64,000 bases of DNA from the NCBI RefSeq assembly GCF_910592395.1, contig NC_088317.1, positions 7,814,001-7,878,000 of the forward strand, written 5' to 3'. This DNA is from Lineus longissimus (Eukaryota > Nemertea > Pilidiophora > Heteronemertea > Lineidae). A program made the translations under genes and the position numbers. How positions within the stretch are numbered: the first letter of the stretch is position 1; each line of letters starts with the position of its first letter. Under the pieces are notes generated by a model. It searched no databases. It saw nothing but the letters and a program-made list of their open reading frames with translations, and was not told the origin of the DNA. Of this stretch, positions 10,191 through 21,700 are shown piece by piece.

Positions 10191-11776
10191 ACGCTCAACA
10201 TTTTTTCCCAAAAGTGTGTGACGTCAGGATGTTCTCTCAATTGCAAATGACACCCATGTCAAAATGTGTTATGAAGGCGCTTTTCAAAGAATGACCAATT
10301 GGTGCTGTACACCACTGGAAAGGTCATGACCTCCTCTTTCTACACAATTTCGTCTCATTTATTTAATGAATACAAGTAAGTAATTAGTGCAGGATTGGCT
10401 GTGAACACTTAATGCCACCCCAAACTAAAAATTTCAAATCCAAAAAAACGGTTTTCGCATGCAGTACCACAGCCAGTGCTCGAGAAAAATGCGACACTTT
10501 TTAAAGTTAATTGTGCTCATTTTCGAAATATTTTGCATTTTGTCCAAAACAGGAAAAACACACAAAACTGGACAGTGTAACAGCTGATCACCCGGCCGAC
10601 ACACACTCCAATCCAGTGAACGTCTACGCCGCCATCATTACGATTATGTCTTCATTCTTTAAACCAATCTATTGAACACTGCACCTGGTTTCAGAAACTC
10701 TGCACGACATATCCCAACTCGTTCAGGTGCTAGATCAGTGCTAGATACAATAGGCCACAGGAAATCCGACAGTTTTTAGCTCGGCAGACCAAAGGTCAGC
10801 CGAGCTAGTCTAGCTATTCAAATGGCGTGCGTTTATCCGTCAGACGCTGACCAACTTTTTGTTTTTATGCCCAACGTTTTGTAACCGACAGAGTCATGAA
10901 ACCTGGTGATCGAGTAACTCTGGCTGACATCTGATCAGAAACCAAAAGTCATCGAGATCTGACCTACATTTAGCTCACCAGGCAGCGTCGACGGAATCTC
11001 GGTGAATTTCTGTATCTCTGTTACCTCCGGTCAATCAGTTTGAAATCCATTTCTATATGTTCAGTGATTAATGAAAAAAATTTTTTGTACAAAATAGTTC
11101 AAATCTTTATTACCAGAAGGCGCGAAAAGCTTAAAAATTGAATTGTACAATTAAAAAAAACCTGCTTGCTGACGTAGACTATGTATAACTGCATCCATTC
11201 AGTTCAGCCCTTGTTCCAAATGGTGGTCATGTTTTGTTAATCATTTGAGGTGAACGGTACCCTACATTCAATCTGCCTAAATCACCGAATTGATGGCATC
11301 GGTATTATTTTATCCTCTCAGCGTGTAGAAAATATTTTTAAAAAGAGATGATATATGTTGAGGAAATATTCACGAGATACACAAACTGAACGGCTAATCT
11401 CTCATAATCCCTAGGCAATCTTGATAAAATGGACCCACCAAAATGCCTAAAATGGGGGGTCCTTATGGAAAAATCATCAAGGGCAGAGAAATGTAATGAT
11501 GCTTTCTGCATGGGATGTTCTAAAATTTGTTGGTGGCAGTATACACAGTATGCCTGTGCATGATAAAAAGGTAGGCCTGTATCGCTGCAGATCGTGTATT
11601 GTACCGTATGCATAGGCCTTAGTCAGAGCACCACGGATGTCAATCAGAATTGGTTCTGTAGATGCATTAAACTTCAGAAATTAACCAAATGAGAGACACA
11701 TTTATTTTACGGGATATCTATGCGCGATACTTGACGAAATATTTCTCTTACTTTTTGAACCAACTGTGTTTCAATC
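10191..11776. other. Non-coding spacer with a dispersed-repeat hairpin
   Basis: A hairpin at 10778-10806 (AGCTCGGC...GCCGAGCT) resembles the start of the dispersed 'AGCTC' repeat families common in marine invertebrate genomes. No gene is supported; open frames around 11338-11613 have no motif. Confidence 0.4.
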
Positions 11777-11788
11777 GATAAAATTGAG

Positions 11789-13870
11789 ATCATTGAAAAT
11801 ATTCATCTGATTGTGAGTGAATATAAATCAGAATGTTAATTTTTACACAATCAATGGAAAGAGTCTTTACCTTGACAGTTTCGAGAAGTGACACTTCTCT
11901 TCCTCAGAAAGTTAGTTAGTTCTGAGTTTGACCGCTAGATGTAGCGGCCAAACTGGCGTCCCACACGTGACTCAGTTTGTATCCCCCCTCGTCTCTGTTC
12001 ATGTTGGTGGTCTTGTGTATCCAGATTGCCTCCTTGACCCATCTGGTGAATCTTGTCGATTCCTTCTCCAACACTTTACTATTGTCCCAATCGATGTTAT
12101 GGTTGACTTGGGCAACGTGGTCAGTGATTGCGGATTTGTTTAACTCACTTTGAGACGATAGTCTGTTCGCACGAGTGTATTTACGGTCCTTTACAGTCCC
12201 TACGACAAGATTACATCCCAGCAATATGACTATCTTTTTCCAACGGCTGAAAACGTCCCTCGGATATACTGTACGCCAAAAATCCACAAACCTGGTAACC
12301 CGTTCAGGCCAATAGTCGACTACATCAGTACCATATGTTACAATGTGTTAATGAGTTTAGCAGATCTCCTCTCACCGCTAGTGGGGAAGACTGTACATCA
12401 CGTCGAGAATTCCAAGGATTTTTTCAAACAGTTGACAGTTATACACCTAGACGAGGATGAAATGATGTTGTCTCCCTATTCACCAACACGCCAATATCTG
12501 ACGCACTAGACATCATCAAGGGCCGCCTAAAGGAGGATAAGTCTCTAAAAGAAAGGACTAACTTGTCAGTAGAGGACATCATTGAGTTATTGGAGTTTGT
12601 ACTAACCACCACATACTTTTTGTTCCGAGGCACCATTTACAGTCAAAAGTTCGGCGCAGCTATGGGTAGCCCAGTATCCCCGATCGTCGCAAACTTATAT
12701 ATGGAATGGCTCGAACAGAAAGCGGTTGCTACAGCACCCATTGACATTAGACCCAGGTTTTGGAAATGGTATGTGGACGATATTTTTGAGATAGTAAAAA
12801 GAGGGAGCGCACAACGACTCACAGAACATCTCAATTCTATAGACCGCTCGGGTAACATCAAGTTTACGTATGAAGAGGAAATTGATGGCCAGCTTCCCTT
12901 CCTCGACGTCCAGGTAATGAGAAAAGAGGACGGAAGTCTCAAGACTACCGTATACCGTAAGAAGACCCATACGGACCAGTACCTTAATTTCGACTCGCAC
13001 CACGCCTTAAACCACAAACTTTCTGTTATCAGAACATTGTTCGACCGGAGAAATAACATCGTTTCCGAAGAGAGTGATAAAATTAATGAGGACAAACACA
13101 TACGCACAGCACTGGGCAGATGTGGTTACCCTAATTGGTCATTCAATCGTGTTACAGCTCAAATGGCTAAACACAAGGTAAATAAGAACAATCCTAATAA
13201 AAAGAACACTCAGAATCCTGACAGCAGGCCAAAGGCCCTGGCTGTCCTCCCTTATGTAAAAGGAGTCACCGAGACTATAGAACGGTATATGAGGAAAGCG
13301 GGGGTGGCTACAGCATGTAGACCACACACCACCATTAGACAATTGTTGGTTCATCCTAAGGACAAAAGGGATATGCTTGATACTATGGACTGTATTTATC
13401 AAATCCCTTGTGCAAATTGTGACAATGCATATATCGGTGAGACAGGCAGAAAGTTCTCGGTCAGACTGAAAGAACATCAGAAAGACGTAGGGACTGTAAA
13501 GGACCGTAAATACACTCGTGCGAACAGACTATCATCTCAAAGTGAGTTCAACAAATCCGCAATCACTGACCACGTTGCCCAAGTCAACCATAACATCGAT
13601 TGAGACAATAGTAAAGTGTTGGAGAAGGAATCGACAAGATTCACCAGATGGGTCAAGGAGGCAATCTGGATACGCAAGACCACCAGCATGAACAGAGACG
13701 AGGGGGGATACAAACTGAGTCACGTGTGGGACGCCAGTTTGGCCGCTACATCTAGCGGTCAAACTCAGAACTAACTAACTTTCTGAGGAAGAGAAGTGTC
13801 ACTTCTCGAAACTGTCAAGGTAAAGACTCTTTCCATTGATTGTGTAAAAATTAACATTCTGATTTATTTT
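11789..13870 (+). mobile_element. Penelope-like retroelement with inverted terminal arms
   Basis: The region 11823-12204 is a near-perfect inverted copy of 13489-13867 (about 375 bp). The plus-strand RT/GIY-YIG coding region lies between and runs into the right arm. A 12-bp direct repeat GATAAAATTGAG occurs at 11777-11788 and 13871-13882, a plausible target duplication. About 34 extra bases separate the left repeat from the left arm. Penelope elements are known for terminal repeats in direct or inverted orientation and a short one-sided extension, which fits. The element lacks the N-terminal part of the RT. Confidence 0.7.
12204..13603 (+). pseudogene. Penelope-like RT plus GIY-YIG endonuclease, frameshifted and with premature stop
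   Basis: From about 12204 the frame encodes an RT finger region (PKIHKPGNPFRPI). A frameshift near 12460-12465 separates it from RT motif A (DVVSLFTNTP, catalytic Asp) and motif C (WYVDDIFEIV). A Lys-rich linker and a C-terminal GIY-YIG nuclease (CIYQIPCANCDNAYIGETGR, then a conserved Arg) follow. The frame stops at a TGA at 13601-13603, where the inverted copy on the minus strand (11916-12287) has Trp and continues about 60 residues. The right copy is therefore nonsense-mutated, while the left arm preserves the C-terminal extension out of context. Confidence 0.8.
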
Positions 13871-13882
13871 GATAAAATTGAG

Positions 13883-14045
13883 GGTTGGGTGTGGTCATTG
13901 CCAAACTCTCTGTCTGTGTGTACATTGTGTGTCACATATTTTCTAAGAGATGGCGACACTGCACCTCAGAAGCAACTGCGTTAATTTACTGCAAAAACAT
14001 GTAACTGAAACTGAGATATGTAGGACATGCAAAATACTGCATATA
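13883..14045. other. Short spacer between Penelope element and foldback
   Basis: No feature is recognised. Confidence 0.3.
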
Positions 14046-14668
14046 CAGGGTGTTTCAAAAACAGGGAAATCGAGATTAATTTGTTAATTTTTTAGACATA
14101 GCTAAATATTTTGGAGGTTGGCAACCACCATTTATTACCTAATGATGTCCTCTTTCTTATGACACCAAGAAATCCAATTTACCGTCACAGATGACTGAGC
14201 ATGAAATAGTTCAATCAACCATGCCAGAACTGGTCTTGCACCAGTAAATAATTTGGTAATGATCGAACCTTGTTTGCCCATTGCAAGGCTTTTGTTGAGC
14301 CTCAAAATTAAGCAATCCTCTGCTTGTTTTTTTTCATTGAACACTCCTTAAAAGTTGGAGAGGTTGCTCATTTTCTCAGACCGGCAAATTGCAGCCTAAA
14401 ACTGAGTGTGTTTGTGGTAGCAGCCACACTGGTCTTTCTTTTTTGTCGGTGTTTCGTTGCAGTAAATTTGGTGCAAGACCAGTTCTGACATGTGGTTGAT
14501 TGAACTGCTTTGTGCTAAATCATCTGTGACAGTCAATTGGATTTCTTGGTGTCAAAAGAAAGAGGGCATCATTAGGTAATAAGTGGTGGTTGCCAATTTC
14601 CAAAATATTAAGCCATGTCCAAGAAATTAACCAATTAATCTTGGTTTCCTTTTTTTTGAAACACCATG
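14046..14668. mobile_element. Mariner-like foldback MITE, 623 bp
   Basis: The ends are CAGGGTGTTTCAAAA and, inverted, CATGGTGTTTCAAAA, flanked by TA at 14044-14045 and 14669-14670. The inverted similarity extends about 200 bp inward on each side (e.g. GGTCTTGCACCA against TGGTGCAAGACC). The CAGGGTGTTTC terminus and TA duplication suit a non-autonomous mariner-type element. No transposase is present. Confidence 0.75.
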
Positions 14669-14670
14669 TA

Positions 14671-15774
14671 CATGCCTACGTTTTCGTTTTTTTTTTCAAA
14701 CATATTTTGTTTATTCTATTTTACGTTCTACGTTTTCGTTGACGGATAGTGCCAGCCGTAAAGAAAAGCCGTTTTGTGGATCAGATACGTGTTTTCCTGT
14801 TATGATGGTTTGTTCAATAGATTCCTTGCACTTTTCTTTATTAGCCGTTCAGTCTAAGAAAAGTGTCATACAAATAAGATGGTCGAAAATCGGTAAAGTC
14901 ATGCTTTATTCGAGGAAATTCTGAACAGGCCCCCATCTTTGTTACACCCTCCGTAGTGCCGTTTAAAAGTGCAGTAGCTACCGTGCTTCAGCTTTTGGCA
15001 TGCTTAAGTTGGCTAGGTGGGTTAATACTCCTTGTGAATCAACTTAAGACAAAACTTAAGAAATGTTCATACTTATGCCATGAGAATAAAACTTAAGATT
15101 CTTCGAGAAACTGAGCCCAGCACTTTTCAACAACAAGGAAGGAGGGTTTAGTTATTGCACTAGTTAGTTGTATGCTGTGCCTCCTACTCTTGGTGCTGAG
15201 GGCATACTAGCGTTAAAAAGAATGCTTTAGCCATACATTATCACTATATCAGTTCACAAAACTTGAAAAGAAAATGCCTTCATATGCAACCAATTAAATA
15301 TAGACACAACATGGAAGGTAGATAAAAGTTTGAATCCTGGATGATATGCAACATTTTCAGCTTGTATGTCATGAACATATGTATACCGGTACTTTTTGGC
15401 TCACATGTGAGCCTATGTCATAACGTCTTGTCGTCCATCATCCAGCAGTTGTAAGACATGGATGGCACGTTTCATAACTGCTGAAGCAACTGTACTCAAA
15501 CTTGGTACACATGTACCCCTGGGTAACCGCTACTCGGAGACCGAATTGCCGCCAGATATTAATCCTCGTTTGGCCACCAGGGGCGTTATGTGAAAAGTGA
15601 AAAATGTACCTCCTGCTGCTGAACCTCTTAGTATTACTTTCCACTATCTTCGTCCCAGAGAGAAGTCTTCGAATGGACTGGCATGTCAATTTCTGATCAT
15701 AGTAATCGGCTACCAGTATCCTCTTACGTGATGGTCTGTAGTTTTCAAAATTCTTGTTTTTCTTATATCTTCAG
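14671..15774. other. Non-coding sequence upstream of the first visible reductase exon
   Basis: A perfect 16-bp palindrome GGCTCACATGTGAGCC at 15398-15413 opens a dispersed repeat of the 'CTTGAAATTTGGTACACATG' class running to about 15620. No upstream exon of the reductase was found here. Confidence 0.4.
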
Positions 15775-18700
15775 TTGTATGTGTGACAGGTGCGTCCGGT
15801 TTCATCGCGTCTCACGTGATCAAGCAGCTGCAGGAGCAGGGCTATCGTGTGCGAGGGACAGTACGTAACCTAGAGAATGAGGAGAAACTGAAACCACTGT
15901 ACGAACTCGCTCCTGAGGCTGATCATAAATTGGAACTTGTCGAGGCAGATCTTTTGAAAGCAGAGACATGGGAGCCGTAAGTGATATTCACAATATTATT
16001 CATAAAATTTTCATTCGAGTATGGGGAGTGATCATAAAGTTTTTTTTTCCTGATCTTCTTGCCCAGAAATTGGTAGATCTTTATCTGGAAAGTTTATGTC
16101 TGATTATTCAGCACTAGATTTACCCCTCCCCCAACAAATAACACTTTCAAATCTGAAATTGATCTACTTTTCAAGGTCACTGGGGTCAAATAACGTAAAT
16201 TGACCGTAATTGGGTTCCGAAGCATATATCCATCGCTATTGAGGCTAGGCTTCATCTGTGGTTGGTTTGAATGTTTTACGGTGCCATTGTGCCTTCTGGC
16301 AGTTTTGGCGATTTTTGATCTACGCTCAGCCCCAGGGGGCGGTTAATGTGAAAAACTACTCTTGGCTATATCTCATGAGTTATGCTAGCTGAAATCATGA
16401 AATTTTTACTGTGGCCACTGCTCATATTACTACATCACTTAATTCCCGGGTTTTTGGTTTGACCTACTTTTCAAAGTCATGGGTCAATTGACCGTAATTA
16501 GTTTCTGGAGCATATCTCCATAGCTATTGTGGCCAGGCTTTTCAGCTGTGGGTGGTTTGAAGGTCTTATGGTGCAATTGTGCCTTTTGGCAGTTTTGACG
16601 ATTTTCGAACTACGCTTGGCCCAAGGGGCTTCATGTGAAAATTTACTATTGGTTATATCTATAATAATAATAATACGAGTCTTATATAGCGCAGTATCCA
16701 ACCATTAACTGGCCGCTCAAAGCGCTTGATAGGCCTCTTTAAAAAGCAAATGTTTCAGTTGTCCCTTGAAAGATAACAGAGAGCTGCAGTTCCTAACAGT
16801 TGAAGGAAGTTTGTTCCACAGCTGAGGGGCTCCAATTGAAAATGCTCTACCACCGACTGACATGACATTGGTCTTTGGGATAGACAGAAGAACGGCCGAT
16901 GAAGAGCGCAGAGTTCGAGAAACGGTATGAACGGAGAGAAGTTCTGAAAGGTATTGGGGAGCAAGTTGGTGAAGACACTTGTAAGTAAGAAGGAGAACCT
17001 TGTACTTGATGCGCTGTTGCACAGGAAGCCAATGTAGAGACCTGAGTACTGGGGAAATGGAAGATCGTTTCTTGGTCTTGGTAATTAGGCGAGCGGCAGA
17101 ATTTTGTACCTTCTGTAGGGGTATAATTGTTGAATTGGGACAACCAAGGAAAAGGGAATTACAGAAATCCAGGCGAGATATTACAAGAGCCTGGACATAT
17201 AACCTGGTGGTATTTGGAGTTAGATATTTTCTGATTTTCCCGATGTTACGAATGTGAAAATTGGTGGCCCGTACACATGTGTTAATGTGTTCTTTGAAAT
17301 TGAAATCACGGTCCAAGATCACACCCAAATCTCTTGCAGAAACAGAAGAATATACATTTGCATCAATGATACGGATGGCGGGGAGATTAATAGTGCTGCT
17401 GAACCTGCGGGAACAGATTAGCAGAATCTCGGTCTTGTCGCCATTACAGCTAAGAATTAATCTCACGAATTATGCTAGCTTAAACTGTGGAGACTGCTCA
17501 TGAGACTACATCACATAATACCCGGGTTTTTGATTTGACCTGCGGGGTTATTTAGCGTTAATTGACCGACCGTCATTTGTTTCTGGAGCATGTCTCAATA
17601 ACTATTGATGCTCGAATTTTCATCATTGAGTTATATGATTGTCTAATGGGGTATTGCAGTCTCCCTCGGAGTCCCAAGACTTACTAGTAGCCAGAAAGTT
17701 TCTTATCTCATCTCAATCACTACCATAATGGACGTAGAGGTGTAATAGTTTGTAATGTAACTCCTCCGTCAGTTTAGATCGGATGACTAAAAAACTTCTC
17801 CTGAGAGTTGAGATTCCTATAGAGCCCGTCCTAGTAATGGGTTTCGATATTTGGATTCAGCAATGATTATAGAGAAATTTTCGTTGCTTCCATGTAAGGG
17901 CATGATCATCATCATAAGGTAGATTCCAAAGTCAACAGAAGTTCTCATTAGGAAATACCTAGACGAAACAAATATCAGTGTAAATTGTTCAGGTACTTAC
18001 TAATGCTATGTATTCTCCCATTTCATGTTAATTTCAGTTACTTTATTCACTTTTAACTGAGAGAAACAACCCTCTGACCAGTTGATGGCTTTGCATGTGA
18101 CCATGTGATCCACCATATTCATCATCTTCACCATATGCAAATATTTCTAAACACCCACCTCTTTTTACACAACAAGATAAAGGGACCTACATGTATTGTG
18201 GCTTTGGCGCGTTTAGCGTACATATATGTGACCAGCCACGCAAAAGGTACCTCCGCATGGTGACGTTGTTATCGAGAAATAGGCCATTTAAATCTTGCGC
18301 GTAAAACCCACGTGTAGCGTGTTTACTTCCTGGTTCAGTGGGTTTTTAACACCAGGCAATTCGTGCGATGACTTCACAGGGAATCCCCTTTTGACTCGAG
18401 TGGTTTAGCATGAATTGTCTACAAAATTATCTTTTATTTCATGAAAAAAGTATGAAATTTGTCAGAGTTTTTATGCCCCCGCCAATGCGTAAAGCATTGT
18501 GGAGGCATTATGTTTTACCGATGTCCGTCAGGCGTCAGGTGTCTGTAAACTTTTCTTCTCCGCTCATTTTAAGGAGAACGCTTTTAGCGATAACCACGAA
18601 ACTTTTTTTGTGGGTTGACCAAGAAAGGTTCCTTTCGAAAACGGGCTAGTTCTGGTTCTCATTATGGCCTCCGTCAATTTCGAGGAGAACTATTTGTCCG

Positions 18701-21700
18701 ATCAAATTAATTTTTGGTATGTATATTGGGGGTGATTAGAGGAAGGTTCCTTTCGAAAACAGGCTCGTTCCAATTGTCAATATGGCCACCAGGGCGGTGT
18801 GCTTGAAATCAGTTTCCGTCAATTTCGAGGAGAGCCGTTCTTCCGATCAAATTTATTTGTGGTATTTGCGTTGGGGGCGACTGGAAGAAGGTTCCTTTCG
18901 AAAACTGGCTTGTTCCGATTGTCAATATGGCCACCAGGGCGGCGTGCTTGAAAACGGTTTCCGTCAATTGCGAGGAGTACCATTTTTCTGATCAAATTCA
19001 TTTTTATCCCCCCGCCAATTCGTGATGCATTGCGGAGGCATTATGTTTTACCGATGTCCGTTCGTCCTGTCCGAGGGTCCGTCCGTCTGTGCACCCATTA
19101 GCCGTCTGTAAACTTTTCGTTTCGGCTCATTTTAAAGAGAACGCTTTGAGTAATAACAATGTAACTTTTAATGTTGGTAGAAAAAGATAACATGTACATC
19201 GGGCATTACAGACCAATAACTCTTTCACAGTGTCAACTAATCCCAGTCAGCTATGACACCAGCTGCCCAGGGTTGTCTGAAAAACACTTCACTTTCCTAA
19301 TACACCAACTCAATGTGCTCACGGGGGCATATGCCATGCCTTGCGTTGCTATTGTTGAACAATTGCTATCGGAGATATCTTGGAGATGATGTCATAACAT
19401 GCTAATTAATGAAGATTTTCAAAATATTCGAAGTTATTCTGAAATTACATGTTATAATAAGGTACTATAATCCACTAATAACACAGTTTCATGAATTTGG
19501 TCCATACTGGCCTCTTTGCGTGGCTGGTCACATATTGTCTACAGACTAATCTATTTTGGGAGGGATTCCGAACCTATTCTTAGTACAGCAGGTAACCCCC
19601 CCGCGGCCTGATGGGGTGAAAACATTCTGGCTGAGGGGATACTCCGAGGTACACGATGGGGGCATTGTTTATGGGTGCTTTGCCTTGATTATGAAGGAAT
19701 TTTCAAATGAAAGTATTGTCTGTCTAAAAGTGCTCTACGACAGCTTTCAATACTTGATGTATCTGAAGAGGTACTCTTGGCATGGCCTATCAAGGAACTG
19801 CTCACGGTGCTGAACCTCTAGCTTGCCTGTCGATTAAGTGCCTTGCCTGAGATCTTGCTAGGAGGAGCACGAATTTCAAAGTTATAGTGGTTATATTGTA
19901 ATTGGTTCGAGTCAAAATGACATGTGAAGGCCTATCTGAGTTCTTTTCTTCTCCTCGGTATAAAAAGGGGCCTATTGCTGACTTAATTAACAAATGACGC
20001 ATGTTGACATTGCCTCATCATCTTACTTTTTAGCTTCGCTGGGAATTTTTTATTGCAAGCGAAGCTCATTGTATACTGTTGTTTCTATGTTAAACCCTTG
20101 AGCCGGATTACTTCTGGAAATTGTGTGTAAATTTATCCTGACAAGCTGCTCAGGGAAGGAGTTGTGGTTGCTGCACATGCGCCCTAGTAGCAAAAGTGCC
20201 CGCCGCTTTCGTAAATATCGACTGAAGTCGAAATGAGCAGGTGAAATAATGCTCAGTTAATTCAGTATTATTGCGATTTTTTGATGTCACATTACACTTG
20301 GAAACGATCTAGAGTGTTGTATGATACTTCTTTGCCATGATTCTGTCAGTAAATTTGATGTAAGTGAGTGAAATAAAAAATATTAAAATGATATCGCGTA
20401 TTTATTCGAAAAAGACTGTCAGGACAGTTTTCTACAAACCACGGTGAGTGTGAATTTTTGTGATAATAATTGTCCCCAAAATCATGTTAAAACACTGCAT
20501 CAGACAAATCAACTCGTCAGAGGCCAAGAGAATGGTCTTAAGAATATATTTGCGGTATTATTTTGGGTAATTATTGGCAGTAAGTGCATCTTTTCAAGCA
20601 AACTTGTTGCGATGTCACAGGTTTTTTGTTTCGAGATTTAGCTATTGCTCGACTTGGAATATTCATCGGTGCAAAGTGTGGTTGTGTCAAAACTGCCCAA
20701 TGTATCTCTGGCTGGGGTTAATTGTAGTTGAAAAACATAATAATTGATATATTTACTAGCAGAGTTTGTCTTAATTTATGCAATATTCATCCCATGTAGT
20801 GATCCAAAAGTTCTGAGAAATCAGCAATGGCGGATTGCCATTCAACAGAATAGGAAATTCAGGCCATAACCTTTCAACACAATATGCGACCAAAAAACAC
20901 ATATGAATGACTCAAAGTCACCCAGACTCCGCTCATCATGGGATATACCTTCACTGAAAAAATTTGCTGAAACCTCTGTAAACATGTTATGAGTACTGAA
21001 ATCAATTGAAATCGTTTTCATCTCCCTCAATAAACCCCTATAGAAATGTACTGTATAGCATGTATCAGCAGTGTGTATGACTGGTAAATGTACACACGGA
21101 AGTATACATGGTATTCAAACCTGCTAAATTATCATCAAAGGTATTGAATCTTCATTCTCAATCATATCAATGACTTTCCTTGATCATTAGTACCTAATTA
21201 GTGTATATTGGTCTTTTATAGCTGCGTAAACAAAATTAAAGTAATTTCTCAATGTTTTATTTCACAGGTATGATCCACAGTGAGTGAGTGACAGCTGCAT
21301 TTCAACGTTTTTCGGTGACCACAATATAGACGCAGATGACTGAGAGAGGAACTGAGCATCACTCATAGAAACAAACACTTTGCACCTCCAATGGCTTTTC
21401 AACATCAGTGCTCACTCGGTCGTCAAAAGAACCAGTCGATTCTAGTATTTCATTCTATTTTGGTCACTGATTGTAATACTGTAATACTCAATAAAAGAAA
21501 ACATTATGTGGCAGTTGATTAACAAAAATATCAGTGTATCTGTTGAGTTTTTACTCGGTATCGATGCGGGCTAACAGTCATACCCTTTGAACTTGGTCAC
21601 TGGTTGGTTGTTCCTGATGTAAAGGTTGCCCCTGGCCTACGCTGGACCATGTTCATTGGACTAGTTTGTCACAACTAATATGTAAATGCCCAGACTGCCT

